Shown piece by piece: positions 52,248 through 61,235 of a stretch of DNA of 64,000 nucleotides (the stretch's first letter is position 1; each line of letters begins with the position of its first letter). Source of the stretch: Marimicrobium sp913061115 (GTDB lineage Bacteria; Pseudomonadota; Gammaproteobacteria; Pseudomonadales; Halieaceae); contig NZ_CP159826.1 of NCBI RefSeq assembly GCF_047729875.1, positions 1,736,001-1,800,000 of the forward strand, written 5' to 3'. A program made the translations under genes and the position numbers. The notes under the pieces are model-generated. The model did not search any database. It was not told where the DNA came from and saw nothing but the letters and a program-made list of their open reading frames with translations.

Positions 52248-53606
52248 TTAGCCATCGGCGGCGTAAAGAGTAAGTTGTTGGCCGGGGCGTATATATGCCG
52301 TCGGATCCAGCGCATTCCAGATCACAATATCACTGACCGAAATGTGAAATTTGTCCGCGATACGGTGAAGAGAGTCCCCTTCGCGGACCCGGTAGTCTTG
52401 GGCAAATGCTTGTTCACTGGATCCGGTAAAACTAATGGGTATATTAAGAGTATCGCCAGCCCGGATTTCAGTGCCTTGCATGCCATTAAGTTGCTGTAGC
52501 ACTATGACACGAGTATTAAATTGTGCGGCGATATGCCCTAGGCTATCTCCAGGTTGTATTTGATAGCTCTCCCACCGCATAAGTTCCTCAGGATCCGCTT
52601 GCGCTATGCTGGCTTCAAACTGGCCTAGAGTGCCAATAGGCAGCAATAACTCCGATGTTCCGTTAGCAGAGACAGCCCCTCGTAGTCTGCCCGGATTAAG
52701 GGCGCGAAGCGTCTCAATATCCACGCCTGCCATTTGCGCCGCATTGACAAAGTGCATGGGTCTTTTAATTTCGACAACTTCGAAGGAGGGCGAGTTGTTG
52801 ACGGCAGGAATTGTGACGTTAAATTTTTGAGGGTCAGCTACGATCTGGGCTAGGGCGAGAAGCTTCGGCACATAGTTGAGAGTCTCCGAGGGTAGGTCTA
52901 GCGACCAGTAATCTGTGTCCAATCCCTTTGCTTTGTTGCTGCGCTGCGCTCGACTCACGTTTGAAGCGCCACAGTTATAGGCTGCAAGCGCCAGAAGCCA
53001 ATCGTTATCGAACCGCGTGTGCAATTTTTCGAGGTAGTCCAGCGCGCCTGTGGTCGAGTCTCGCACAGACTGGCGTCCGTCGTACCACGAGTCCTGTGCC
53101 AGACCCAGATGCTTGCCAGTCCTGGGCATAATTTGCCACAGCCCTGCGGCACCAGCGTGGGAGGCCGCGAAGGGATCGAGGTTGCTTTCAACCATCGGCA
53201 GCAGTGTGATTTCCATCGGCATATCGCGCTTGTCCACCTCTTCGACAATGTGATGGAGGTAGTAATCAGCTCGATCTTGCGCTGCGGGCACGTAGTTGTG
53301 CTGTCGTAAAAACCTCTCTCTCTCCTTGTCGACCCGCGCATGATCGATCTCCTGCCAATTCAGGCCAAGGCGGATTCGCTCCCATACATCATCAGGCTGT
53401 TCATCAGTGACTAGCGCTGGGATTGGAGCGGGCGGCATAGGCGCTGGGGATGCCGCAGAGTCAGCGAGTGACCGGTCTGTTGGCACAGATTGACAAGCCG
53501 TCAAAACTAATATAGAAATAACTATATATAGTCTTTGTAAGCAATTGAAATATATGATTTTTAAGTTCCTATATAGCCGTAAAATAAGGTGCCGCGAGGT
53601 CTGCAA
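52248..53606 (-). CDS. mltD: Membrane-bound lytic murein transglycosylase D
   Basis: Outer-membrane lipoprotein that cleaves peptidoglycan glycan chains. The N-terminus ends in a lipobox (LVLTACQS); then an SLT domain with catalytic Glu in LPMVESNLDPFAAS, GAAGLWQIMPRTGKHLGL and ALAAYNCGASNVSRA; then two LysM repeats (YQIQPGDSLGHIAAQF and YRVREGDSLHRIADKF). 452 residues from TTG 53606. No ATG or GTG exists in frame before the lipobox, and TTG 53606 has no good ribosome site, so the exact start is unsure. gloB lies just upstream on the same strand. Confidence 0.92.
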   Translation of the reverse strand: MQTSRHLILRLYRNLKIIYFNCLQRLYIVISILVLTACQSVPTDRSLADSAASPAPMPPAPIPALVTDEQPDDVWERIRLGLNWQEIDHARVDKERERFLRQHNYVPAAQDRADYYLHHIVEEVDKRDMPMEITLLPMVESNLDPFAASHAGAAGLWQIMPRTGKHLGLAQDSWYDGRQSVRDSTTGALDYLEKLHTRFDNDWLLALAAYNCGASNVSRAQRSNKAKGLDTDYWSLDLPSETLNYVPKLLALAQIVADPQKFNVTIPAVNNSPSFEVVEIKRPMHFVNAAQMAGVDIETLRALNPGRLRGAVSANGTSELLLPIGTLGQFEASIAQADPEELMRWESYQIQPGDSLGHIAAQFNTRVIVLQQLNGMQGTEIRAGDTLNIPISFTGSSEQAFAQDYRVREGDSLHRIADKFHISVSDIVIWNALDPTAYIRPGQQLTLYAADG

Positions 53607-53635
53607 AGTGGCTTGCTAATGTCTCGGGTTATAGT

Positions 53636-54409
53636 CTAAAAGCTGTCCTTCCATGCTCTTACGGCGGTAAACGTCTCTAATGTGCTGTGCCCTGCAGATT
53701 TGCCCTGTTCGTGCAGCGAGGCCTGAAGTCGTGCGTTATTACAGCGCAGGAAGGGGTTTGTGGCAAGCTCGAGTGCAATGTCCGAGGGGACAGTCGGTTC
53801 TCCGCGCGATCGGGTGGCCTGGGCCACAGTGATGCGATCTGACAGGGGTTCGTTGTGCGGCTCCACTGCCTGCGCAAACGCCAGGTTTGCAAGTGTATAC
53901 TCGTGAGCACAATAGACCCGCGTTGCTGGCGGTAATGCGGCCAGCGACTCCAGCGACCGCAGCATCATTGGTGGATTGCCCTCAAAGAGTCGGCCGCAGC
54001 CGCCGGCAAACAGAGTGTCACCACAAAAAACGACGGGGGTTGCTCCGTCATGAAAATAGGCTATGTGGTCCAGCGTATGGCCTGGTACCTCAATAACGCT
54101 GAAGGCCATCCCCAATACATCGACGGTGTCACTTGCCGAGACGCGCTTGGTAACACCCTCGATACTGGGGTTAACTGGGCCGTAGACGACGGGTTTGAAA
54201 CGGTCACACAGCGTCTGCACACCACCAACATGGTCGAAATGATGATGCGTAATAAGGATGCCTGTGAGTTCCAGGTGTAAAGATTGTAAGGTGCTTATTA
54301 CCGGCTCAGCATCGCCAGGGTCTACGACAAAGGCCTGTCGCGTCGCGTCATCGTAGAGTAGCCAGATATAGTTATCGGCGAAAGCGGTAATGGGTTGGAT
54401 ATTCAACAT
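53636..54409 (-). CDS. gloB: Hydroxyacylglutathione hydrolase (glyoxalase II)
   Basis: Hydrolyses S-lactoylglutathione in methylglyoxal detoxification. 257 residues. Metal site LITHHHFDHVGG (His55, His57, Asp59, His60), PGHTLDHIAY, FCGDTLFAGGCGRLFEG and AHEYTLANLAFA are all diagnostic. ATG 54409 (MLNIQPITAFADNYIW) is the family start; an in-frame ATG 15 bp upstream is less likely. It is divergent from yafS, the same neighbourhood as in E. coli. Confidence 0.96.
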   Translation of the reverse strand: MLNIQPITAFADNYIWLLYDDATRQAFVVDPGDAEPVISTLQSLHLELTGILITHHHFDHVGGVQTLCDRFKPVVYGPVNPSIEGVTKRVSASDTVDVLGMAFSVIEVPGHTLDHIAYFHDGATPVVFCGDTLFAGGCGRLFEGNPPMMLRSLESLAALPPATRVYCAHEYTLANLAFAQAVEPHNEPLSDRITVAQATRSRGEPTVPSDIALELATNPFLRCNNARLQASLHEQGKSAGHSTLETFTAVRAWKDSF

Positions 54410-54515
54410 GAGATAGCATTCCAAAGCGGCGAAAATACAGTAGAATCAATATAATTATTTAAAGGCCTGCGGCCTGAGCAGCCCACAACGCGATACGCGG
54501 AGAAGCAGCACCGTA

Positions 54516-55322
54516 ATGCAGATGCATTGTAACGATATTTACCAACAACTGGAATCCTGGTATTCCAAAGACAATGGACAGTATCTGATGGGGGCTGCTC
54601 GCGCTGCCACGCAAGATCTGCTCGACACTTCGTTTGGCTATCACATATTACAATTGGGCGTAACCGGTGGACGCCCCCTGTGTCAGGGTAGCCCCATCAA
54701 TCACCGAGTGTATTGTGCAGACAACCCACGGGACGGCATTGGATTAGTGGCAGATCCCAGTGAGCTGCCCCTTGAGAGTGACAGTGTTGATGCTATTATC
54801 GCGCATCACTGCTTGGAGTTTGCCGATAATCCACATCAGGTGCTGCGTGAGATACAGCGTGTATTGACCCCTCAGGGCCAGTTGCTGATCATTGGCTTCA
54901 ACCCCTATAGCCTGCTTGGCTGTAACACGCGCGCACGTGGGATATTGCGCGATCCACTTTGGTCACGGCATCGACCGCTAAGTGAGCGCCGTCTGCGAGA
55001 TTGGTTGAATCTACTGGGCTGTGAAGTGCTCGATATTTTCCGGTTATATGCACTTCCTCCCATTGGTGGCGGACGCCTACGACAGTTGATCGCCCGTGCT
55101 GATGCATGGACAGCGCGGCATGATCTACTGTTAGGTGGTGTCTATATCGTGCATGCCACTAAACAGGTTGCCGGGGCGCACCGTCCTCGCCGCACGCTGC
55201 GGTCGCGTCGTGGTAGCCTTATTGGCTTGGTGCCGAAGTCGGCTCCTGTGCCGATGCCTGTGCCACAGACGCCCTATCCACGAAAGAAACCGAATAAAGT
55301 CAAAGGGAACGTGACCGCTTGA
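54516..55322 (+). CDS. yafS: YafS-like SAM-dependent methyltransferase
   Basis: Class I methyltransferase-like protein of 268 residues, related to the uncharacterised E. coli YafS between gloB and rnhA. YHILQLGVTGGRPL takes the place of the glycine-rich motif I, ADPSELPLESDSVDAIIAHH and VLREIQRVLTPQGQLLIIGF are motifs typical of the fold. The C-terminus is a basic Pro/Arg/Lys-rich tail. The substrate is unknown. Its stop overlaps the rnhA start (TTGA). Confidence 0.85.
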   Translation: MQMHCNDIYQQLESWYSKDNGQYLMGAARAATQDLLDTSFGYHILQLGVTGGRPLCQGSPINHRVYCADNPRDGIGLVADPSELPLESDSVDAIIAHHCLEFADNPHQVLREIQRVLTPQGQLLIIGFNPYSLLGCNTRARGILRDPLWSRHRPLSERRLRDWLNLLGCEVLDIFRLYALPPIGGGRLRQLIARADAWTARHDLLLGGVYIVHATKQVAGAHRPRRTLRSRRGSLIGLVPKSAPVPMPVPQTPYPRKKPNKVKGNVTA

Positions 55323-55756
55323 AAAAAGTTGAAATTTTTACCGATGGGGCCTGCCGCGGTAATCCTGGCCCTGGCGGTTGGGGTGCACTACTGCGCTGCG
55401 GCGATGTTGAACGGGAGCTGTACGGTGGCGCGCTGGACACCACGAATAATCGTATGGAATTACAAGCTGCGATAGAGGCATTGAAAGCACTTTCACAACG
55501 CTGCAGCGTCGACCTCACTACTGACTCGGTCTATGTGAAAGATGGCATCACCAGGTGGTTAGAAGGGTGGAAGAAAAAAGGCTGGAAGACCGCTGCGCGC
55601 AAGCCGGTCAAAAATGTAGACTTGTGGCAGGCCCTCGACGAAGAGAATCAACGTCATGATGTAAGGTGGCATTGGGTAAAAGGACACAGCGGTCATGCTG
55701 AGAATGAACGAGCAGATCTTCTGGCCAATCTCGGTATCGATGCGTTGCAGAAATAA
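55319..55756 (+). CDS. rnhA: Ribonuclease HI
   Basis: Degrades the RNA strand of RNA-DNA hybrids. 145 residues. The acidic active site is visible: Asp9 in IFTDGACRGNPGPGGWG, Glu in NRMELQAAIEAL, Asp in LTTDSVYVKDG and the last Asp in HAENERADLLA, with the basic handle WKKKGWKTAARKPVKN. The start is TTG, overlapping the yafS stop; no other start would keep the first strand. Next to dnaQ, as in E. coli, but co-oriented rather than divergent. Confidence 0.97.
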   Translation: MKKVEIFTDGACRGNPGPGGWGALLRCGDVERELYGGALDTTNNRMELQAAIEALKALSQRCSVDLTTDSVYVKDGITRWLEGWKKKGWKTAARKPVKNVDLWQALDEENQRHDVRWHWVKGHSGHAENERADLLANLGIDALQK

Positions 55757-55789
55757 GTGCCCTGTTCCACAAAAAAGGACTGAACCGAC

Positions 55790-56527
55790 GTGAGACAAAT
55801 TGTACTCGATACTGAAACAACTGGACTGGAAGTTGCACAGGGGCACCGCATTATCGAAATTGGCTGCGTCGAGTTAGTGAATCGTAAGTTGACGGGCAAT
55901 CACTACCATCAATACATTAATCCCGACCGCGCAATTGACCAAGGTGCGCTTGAGGTGCATGGGATTACCAGTGAGTTCCTTGCTGATAAGCCTGCATTTG
56001 AATCCATATCAGCCGCATTTATGGAATTCGTACAGGGTGCAGAACTGATTATTCATAACGCGCCGTTCGATCTCGGATTTCTAGACAGTGAATTGCAGCG
56101 TCTGTCACCTAGTAGAGGCAGCGTGGTGGATGGGTGCACTGTTATCGATACGCTGGTAATGGCCCGATCAAAACACCCAGGGCAGCGCAACAGTCTTGAT
56201 GCGCTATGCCAGCGCTATGAAGTGGACAACTCACAACGAGACCTGCACGGGGCTTTGTTGGATGCTGAAATACTCGCCGATGTCTATTTGGCCATTACAG
56301 GCGGCCAGACAGCGTTGCAGCTCTCTGGGTCAGGCAACGATCAGAATGGCCAGTCCCGCATGGAACCCATTGTTCGGCTGTCCGGCAACCGCGAATCACT
56401 GCTTGTTATTAAGGCGACTCCGACCGAACTCACCGCTCATGAAAACCAGCTGGAGGACATTGCCGCGGTCAGTGGCGGAAAGGTACTGTGGAGAGACACC
56501 GCCGCGGAAGCGCTGGTAAAACCATAA
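55790..56527 (+). CDS. dnaQ: DNA polymerase III epsilon subunit (proofreading exonuclease)
   Basis: 3'-5' exonuclease of the replicative polymerase, 245 residues. DEDDh residues: Asp/Glu in IVLDTETTGLE, Asp in IHNAPFDLGFLDSEL, and His/Asp in LHGALLDAEILADVY. The C-terminal segment that contacts the alpha subunit follows. The GTG start has AAGGA about 10 nt upstream. It lies 33 bp after rnhA on the same strand and converges with nhaB. Confidence 0.96.
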   Translation: MRQIVLDTETTGLEVAQGHRIIEIGCVELVNRKLTGNHYHQYINPDRAIDQGALEVHGITSEFLADKPAFESISAAFMEFVQGAELIIHNAPFDLGFLDSELQRLSPSRGSVVDGCTVIDTLVMARSKHPGQRNSLDALCQRYEVDNSQRDLHGALLDAEILADVYLAITGGQTALQLSGSGNDQNGQSRMEPIVRLSGNRESLLVIKATPTELTAHENQLEDIAAVSGGKVLWRDTAAEALVKP

Positions 56528-56548
56528 CACTCCACCCCGAACGCTCAA

Positions 56549-58054
56549 TCAGATAAAAAGGGCTACACAGGCTAGTCCAACGCCACCTAACACCACCGTA
56601 TAGGGCAGGGCCATAATTACCATACGTCCGTAAGACAAGCGGATCAACGGGGCTAAGCCAGAGGTAAGGAGAAACAGGAATGCGGCCTGACCATTAGGCG
56701 TCGCCACACTTGGCAAATTAGTGCCTGTATTAATTGCTATCGCCAATTGATCAAATTCTGGCCGTGTAATCGCACCTGAATCTAGAGCAGCCTTCACCTC
56801 GTTGATATACACGGTAGCGACAAATACATTATCGCTAATCATAGACAAAATACCGTTGGCCAAGAAAAACATCGAGGGTCTCACCTCCGGTTGCATACTT
56901 AACACAGCATCAATAACAGGAGTGAACAAGTGCTGGTCATGAATCATCGCGACAATGGCAAAGAAAACTACCAGCAGCGATGTAAAGGGTAGGGCCTCTT
57001 CGAACGCTTTTCCCAGTTGGTGCTCTTCTATCACCCCGTTAAAGGCTGTTAGCAGTACGATAACCATCAGACCGACAAGTCCCACCGCAGCCCAATGAAA
57101 CGCCAGTGCCAGCGCCAGAATCAGAGCAACCAGTGCCTGTACCAGCAGACGCCCATTACTGCGTGCGTTTCGAAGCCCTTCTTGCTCTTTTTGATACTCT
57201 TCTAGTTCGTGACGCACATTTTCGGGCAGGCTTGCTCCGTAACCAAATTTTCCGGTGGCTTCCAACGCCGCACAGGTGGCGAGTCCCGCTACCAAGGCCG
57301 GCATGCTGACCGGCGCCATAATCAGCGCAAATTCAATAAAACTCCACCCTGCCACCTTCGCTATCAGTAAATTTTGTGGCTCTCCCACCATCGTCGATAC
57401 GCCGCCCAAAGCAGTGCCCACCACGCCGTGCATCAGTAAGCTGCGTAAAAATGCTCGGAACTGGTCCAGTTCTTCCCTATGTTGTTCCTGAACCGCGTCG
57501 TCTACCGAGTGGTCATGCCCGCCACTATGGTGCTTTTGGCCAGAGGCGACCTTATGATAGACAGCATAAAACCCTACGCCGACACTGATCAACACGGCGG
57601 TCACTGTCAGGGCATCCAAGAATGCGGACAGAACAGCGGCAACCAGTGAAAACAATAGCGAAAGACGAATCTTAGAGCGGACATTCAGTAATATTCTGGT
57701 AAAAACAAACAGCAGCAACTCTTTCATGAAGTAGATGCCGGCAACCATAAACATCAACAGCAAAATGACTTCAAAATTGTTTATTGTTTCCTGGTAGACC
57801 ATCTCTGGAGACGTCATTCCGAGTAACACTGCCTGTATTGCAAGCAGTCCACCCGGTTGTAGTGGGTAGCAGCGCAGCGCGAGAGCGAGTGTGAAGATGA
57901 ACTCAGCGATGAATAGCCAACCAGTGACAAAGGGCCCTAGGAAATATAAGGCTATGGGATTGATGACCAGAAATGCTACCAGCGTTCTTTTATACCACTC
58001 GGGGGCATTGCCGAGGAAATTTTTCCAAAGCGCATAGAGGAGATGTTCATTCAT
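56549..58054 (-). CDS. nhaB: Na+/H+ antiporter NhaB
   Basis: Inner-membrane sodium/proton antiporter of 501 residues with about twelve helices. It matches E. coli NhaB closely: ALWKNFLGNAPEWYK, FIFTLALALRCYPLQPGG, LLLLMFMVAGIYFMKELLL and FLDALTVTAVLISVGVGFY, with the conserved Asp in the last. A His-rich cytoplasmic loop (KHHSGGHDHSVDD) follows. ATG 58054 fits family length; the frame stays open to 58300 but that extension is basic and unrelated. Useful for a marine salt-exposed cell. Its start is head to head with nudC. Confidence 0.95.
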   Translation of the reverse strand: MNEHLLYALWKNFLGNAPEWYKRTLVAFLVINPIALYFLGPFVTGWLFIAEFIFTLALALRCYPLQPGGLLAIQAVLLGMTSPEMVYQETINNFEVILLLMFMVAGIYFMKELLLFVFTRILLNVRSKIRLSLLFSLVAAVLSAFLDALTVTAVLISVGVGFYAVYHKVASGQKHHSGGHDHSVDDAVQEQHREELDQFRAFLRSLLMHGVVGTALGGVSTMVGEPQNLLIAKVAGWSFIEFALIMAPVSMPALVAGLATCAALEATGKFGYGASLPENVRHELEEYQKEQEGLRNARSNGRLLVQALVALILALALAFHWAAVGLVGLMVIVLLTAFNGVIEEHQLGKAFEEALPFTSLLVVFFAIVAMIHDQHLFTPVIDAVLSMQPEVRPSMFFLANGILSMISDNVFVATVYINEVKAALDSGAITRPEFDQLAIAINTGTNLPSVATPNGQAAFLFLLTSGLAPLIRLSYGRMVIMALPYTVVLGGVGLACVALFI

Positions 58055-58249
58055 GATAGGCGTTACGTTTATCTGCAGAATCGAGGGTCGACAGTCTACG
58101 TTATTCGCAAAGACTTTCCTAAACTTTGGCGATTTATATTTGCTCAACGAAGAGCGAGTGGGGGAGGTGCCCTTGCGTCGTCGACCTTGCCCCCGGAGAC
58201 GGGCAGACATACTATAGCGGATCATTTGATGATTCCTGCTGGAGAAGCG

Positions 58250-59062
58250 ATGTTTCGATCCGACAATACGACACCCCAGTCCTGTGATGACGAATTGCAT
58301 ATCGTATTTCAGCAGGGTCAGTTGCTTAGTGATATGCGTTCTCGGACGGGATGTCTGATCCCTCTGGATCAGCTTAGATTGAGTGGTTGGACAGAGCTGA
58401 GCCGCCAGTTTCTGGGCTATTGGGAAGATAAGCCTTGCTATGTGCTAGAGATAGATGCGGTGGATCAGCCTGATCCCGCTCGGTATCAGAAGGGCAATCT
58501 TTACCATATCCTTGGCAGAGTCGATGAGCAGCTGTTTGCGCTCGCGGGGCGTGCTTCTCAGCTACTGGATTGGGAGCGCGATCACCGGCACTGCGGGCGC
58601 TGCGGCAACCAGATGACGCTGGACGTTAAGGAAAGAGCCATGCGTTGCGACCCTTGCCGGGTGATTAATTATCCCCGTATCGCCCCGTGTGTTATCGTAC
58701 TCGTCGCGCGGGGCGAAGAATTGCTGCTAGCACGTAACGCTAACTTCCCTCAGCCCATGTACAGCACACTGGCAGGGTTTATTGAGGCCGGTGAAACAGC
58801 CGAAGAGACACTTGTGCGTGAAGTGCGCGAAGAGGTCGGCGTGGAAGTGTGCAACCTTCGTTACTTTCAGTCGCAGTCTTGGCCTTTCCCTAACCAACTG
58901 ATGCTGGGATTTTTTGCCGATTATGCCGGAGGAGAGATCGTTTGCGATCTCACGGAAATCGCAGATGCTGACTGGTTTCATTACAGTCAACTGCCTATGA
59001 TCCCCCCAATATCTTCAATTTCCGGACAATTGATCCAGCAGTATATTAAAACCTTAAGCTAG
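58250..59062 (+). CDS. nudC: NADH pyrophosphatase NudC
   Basis: Nudix hydrolase of 270 residues that cleaves NADH and removes NAD caps from RNA. A zinc ribbon (HCGRCGNQM and MRCDPC) precedes the Nudix box GFIEAGETAEETLVREVREEVG (shown in part: GFIEAGETAEE, REVREEVG), and the NudC-specific SQSWPFP follows where SQPWPFP is usual. ATG 58250 is chosen for GGAG 5 nt upstream and family length; the frame is open upstream into the nhaB start, without similarity. sohB follows. Confidence 0.93.
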   Translation: MFRSDNTTPQSCDDELHIVFQQGQLLSDMRSRTGCLIPLDQLRLSGWTELSRQFLGYWEDKPCYVLEIDAVDQPDPARYQKGNLYHILGRVDEQLFALAGRASQLLDWERDHRHCGRCGNQMTLDVKERAMRCDPCRVINYPRIAPCVIVLVARGEELLLARNANFPQPMYSTLAGFIEAGETAEETLVREVREEVGVEVCNLRYFQSQSWPFPNQLMLGFFADYAGGEIVCDLTEIADADWFHYSQLPMIPPISSISGQLIQQYIKTLS

Positions 59063-59095
59063 ATACCCTGAACTTAAAACCCCTGGAGTAAATCT

Positions 59096-60160
59096 GTGGA
59101 ATTTATTTATGAATATGGACTGTTCCTTGCTCAGGCGGTCACCTTTGTCGCGGCAGTTCTAATAGTTGTCGCAGGTATTTTATCTCTTAGCGTAAGACAG
59201 CGGGGAGATATTCAGGGTGGCCAGATAGAATTACTCAATCTAAATGAGAAATATCGCCACATTGGTGAAACTTTTCGCGAGGTTATCGATGAGCCGGAAG
59301 CCCTTAAGTTGCATAAAAAGTCGGCTAAAAAAGATGAAAAAGCGAAGACGAAAATAGCAAAGAAGAAGCACAAAAAGGGTGCAGATGAACTTCCTGAGGA
59401 GCGCCGCAAGCGGTTATACGTGCTTGGTTTTGACGGTGACGTCAAAGCAAGTGCCACTGACAATTTACGCGAAGAAATCTCTGCGGTCCTTCCCCAGATT
59501 GAGAAGGGTGACGAGGTACTGGTTAAGGTAGAGAGCCCCGGCGGTATGGTTCACAGCTACGGCCTTGCCTCAAGCCAGCTGCAGCGCATTAAAGATGCTG
59601 GTGTTCCTCTAGTGATTGCGGTGGACAAAGTGGCTGCAAGTGGCGGATATATGATGGCCTGCGTTGCCGACCGGATTATTGCCGCACCTTTCGCTGTGCT
59701 CGGCTCCATTGGTGTCGTTGCTCAGCTGCCCAATTTCCACCGCTTGTTGCAAAAGAACAGTGTTGACTTCGAGTTATTCACTGCCGGAGAACACAAACGT
59801 ACCGTTACCATGTTTGGTGAAAACACTGATAAGGGCCGTGAGAAGTTCGTGGAAGAGCTGGAAGAAACTCACGTTCTTTTCAAGAACTTCGTCAGCGCAA
59901 ATCGGCCTGCATTGGATATCGGTAAAGTGGCGACTGGAGAGATATGGTATGGTCAAAATGCGCTGGCAGAGGGTTTAATCGATGAGTTACAGACCAGCGA
60001 TGCTTTTGTGCAGGGCAGACTCGCAGACTGGGATGTGTTTGAAGTGACTTTTGCCCACAAAAAGAACTGGCAGGAGAAGCTAGGTCTGGCCGCCGAGAGT
60101 GCGCTGGAAAAAAGTTTTCTGAAGATCTGGCAGCGCGGGCAGGGCGGCAATAATTATTAG
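59096..60160 (+). CDS. sohB: SohB inner-membrane peptidase (S49 family)
   Basis: Membrane-anchored serine peptidase of the signal peptide peptidase family, 354 residues. One N-terminal helix (LFLAQAVTFVAAVLIVVAGIL), a very Lys-rich linker (residues 72-94), then the protease domain with VESPGGMVHSYG, nucleophile Ser182 in KVAASGGYMMACVAD and the general-base Lys probably in GEHKRTV. The start is GTG with CTGGAG upstream. It follows nudC by 33 bp and converges with a LysR gene. Confidence 0.93.
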   Translation: MEFIYEYGLFLAQAVTFVAAVLIVVAGILSLSVRQRGDIQGGQIELLNLNEKYRHIGETFREVIDEPEALKLHKKSAKKDEKAKTKIAKKKHKKGADELPEERRKRLYVLGFDGDVKASATDNLREEISAVLPQIEKGDEVLVKVESPGGMVHSYGLASSQLQRIKDAGVPLVIAVDKVAASGGYMMACVADRIIAAPFAVLGSIGVVAQLPNFHRLLQKNSVDFELFTAGEHKRTVTMFGENTDKGREKFVEELEETHVLFKNFVSANRPALDIGKVATGEIWYGQNALAEGLIDELQTSDAFVQGRLADWDVFEVTFAHKKNWQEKLGLAAESALEKSFLKIWQRGQGGNNY

Positions 60161-60175
60161 TCAGTGCCGCACTGT

Positions 60176-61060
60176 TTACTGATCCATGGAGCGACAGGTT
60201 TCCATCCATGATTTAACCGACTCTAGGCGGAAGCGCTTTTTGGCCAAAGCGAAGTAAAAAGTGCGACGCATGTTGCGACGAGGCAGAGTAAGCGGGACTA
60301 GGTCACCATTGGCAAAGTTCTTTTTGAGTACGATCTGCGAGAGACACCCAATCCCCAGTCCTGATTCGACCGCATTCTTGATGGCCTCGTTGTGCCTTAG
60401 CTCCAGATAGATATTGATGTCCGGGAGAAGGCCGGCGAGCGCTCGGTCAAACGTATGCCGTGCTCCCGAGTCAGGTTCCCTCAGTATCCAGAGTGCCTCC
60501 TTAATGTCTTTGTTGGTCAGCGTTTTCTTGCGGGCCAAGGGGTGATCTGCGGCGCAAAATACAATGAGCTCATCTTCTCGCCAGGGAATTAATTCGAGTT
60601 CGCGGTGGTGCACCTCACCTTCAATCATGCCGACATCAACATCGAAATTGAGCACCCTGGCGACAACGTCCGGCGTGTTGGCGATGTCCAGTTGCACATC
60701 CGCCTCAGGATAATTCGCTAGATAGCCTGCTAGATAGCGAGTGGCGAGGTGATTGCCGATGGTAAAGCTGGCGCCTACCTTAATGTGTCCCACATCGGTG
60801 TGATCCAGCAATTTTTCTTCAAAACTCTGGCAATGAGCGATCAGGTTTTCCGCTTCCCTGCGCAATGTGTGCCCAATCGCATTCAGAGCCAGCTTATTGC
60901 TGACCCGGTCGAATAGGCTGACCTCATACATATGTTCGAGGTTCAGCAGTGCTTCACTGGCGGCGGATTGGGACATATGCAGACTCTGGGCCGCTTTCGA
61001 AATATTTTGATGCTTTGCTACTGCAAGGAATATCTGAAGCTGTCTGATTGTAAATTTCAT
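60176..61060 (-). CDS. LysR-family regulator (YeiE/CbbR-like)
   Basis: Transcription factor of 294 residues. The N-terminal winged helix-turn-helix MKFTIRQLQIFLAVAKHQNI to MSQSAASEALLNLEHMY is typical, followed by the effector domain (VGASFTIGNHLATRYLAGYL, VESGLGIGCLS). The effector domain looks most like the YeiE/CbbR branch, where YeiE has been linked to sulfite sensing. It is transcribed divergently from cysC-sat over a 175-bp region containing a large dyad, so control of sulfate activation is likely. The ligand is an inference. Confidence 0.88.
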   Translation of the reverse strand: MKFTIRQLQIFLAVAKHQNISKAAQSLHMSQSAASEALLNLEHMYEVSLFDRVSNKLALNAIGHTLRREAENLIAHCQSFEEKLLDHTDVGHIKVGASFTIGNHLATRYLAGYLANYPEADVQLDIANTPDVVARVLNFDVDVGMIEGEVHHRELELIPWREDELIVFCAADHPLARKKTLTNKDIKEALWILREPDSGARHTFDRALAGLLPDINIYLELRHNEAIKNAVESGLGIGCLSQIVLKKNFANGDLVPLTLPRRNMRRTFYFALAKKRFRLESVKSWMETCRSMDQ

Positions 61061-61104
61061 GGCGCACCTTAAAAAGCCGATAGGAGGTTCGTATTAGGCA
61101 CAGG

Positions 61105-61140
61105 TAAAACCGATAGTTATATCCATAATATCCTGTTTTA
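61105..61140. promoter_or_regulatory. Nested symmetric dyad between lysR and cysC
   Basis: TAAAAC (61105-61110) and GTTTTA (61135-61140) are mirrored about the same centre as TTAT (61117-61120) and ATAA (61125-61128), 45 bp before the LysR start and 95 bp before cysC. LysR proteins bind such interrupted dyads in divergent promoters, so this is the best operator candidate here. Confidence 0.45.
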
Positions 61141-61235
61141 CATGGAGATCATATGCCCGTACTATCCTCTTCCTTAATTTCCTGGCTGATCTGTATTAAG
61201 CAGCCTAAACAAAGCGGCTCACGGAGACCTTTAAG

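Noticed and set aside
58043..58249. N-terminal extension of NudC by 69 residues
   Set aside because: No family similarity and overlaps the nhaB start region; ATG 58250 has a strong ribosome site.
58055..58300. N-terminal extension of NhaB by 82 residues
   Set aside because: Basic, unrelated to the family, and overlaps the nudC start; family length fits ATG 58054.
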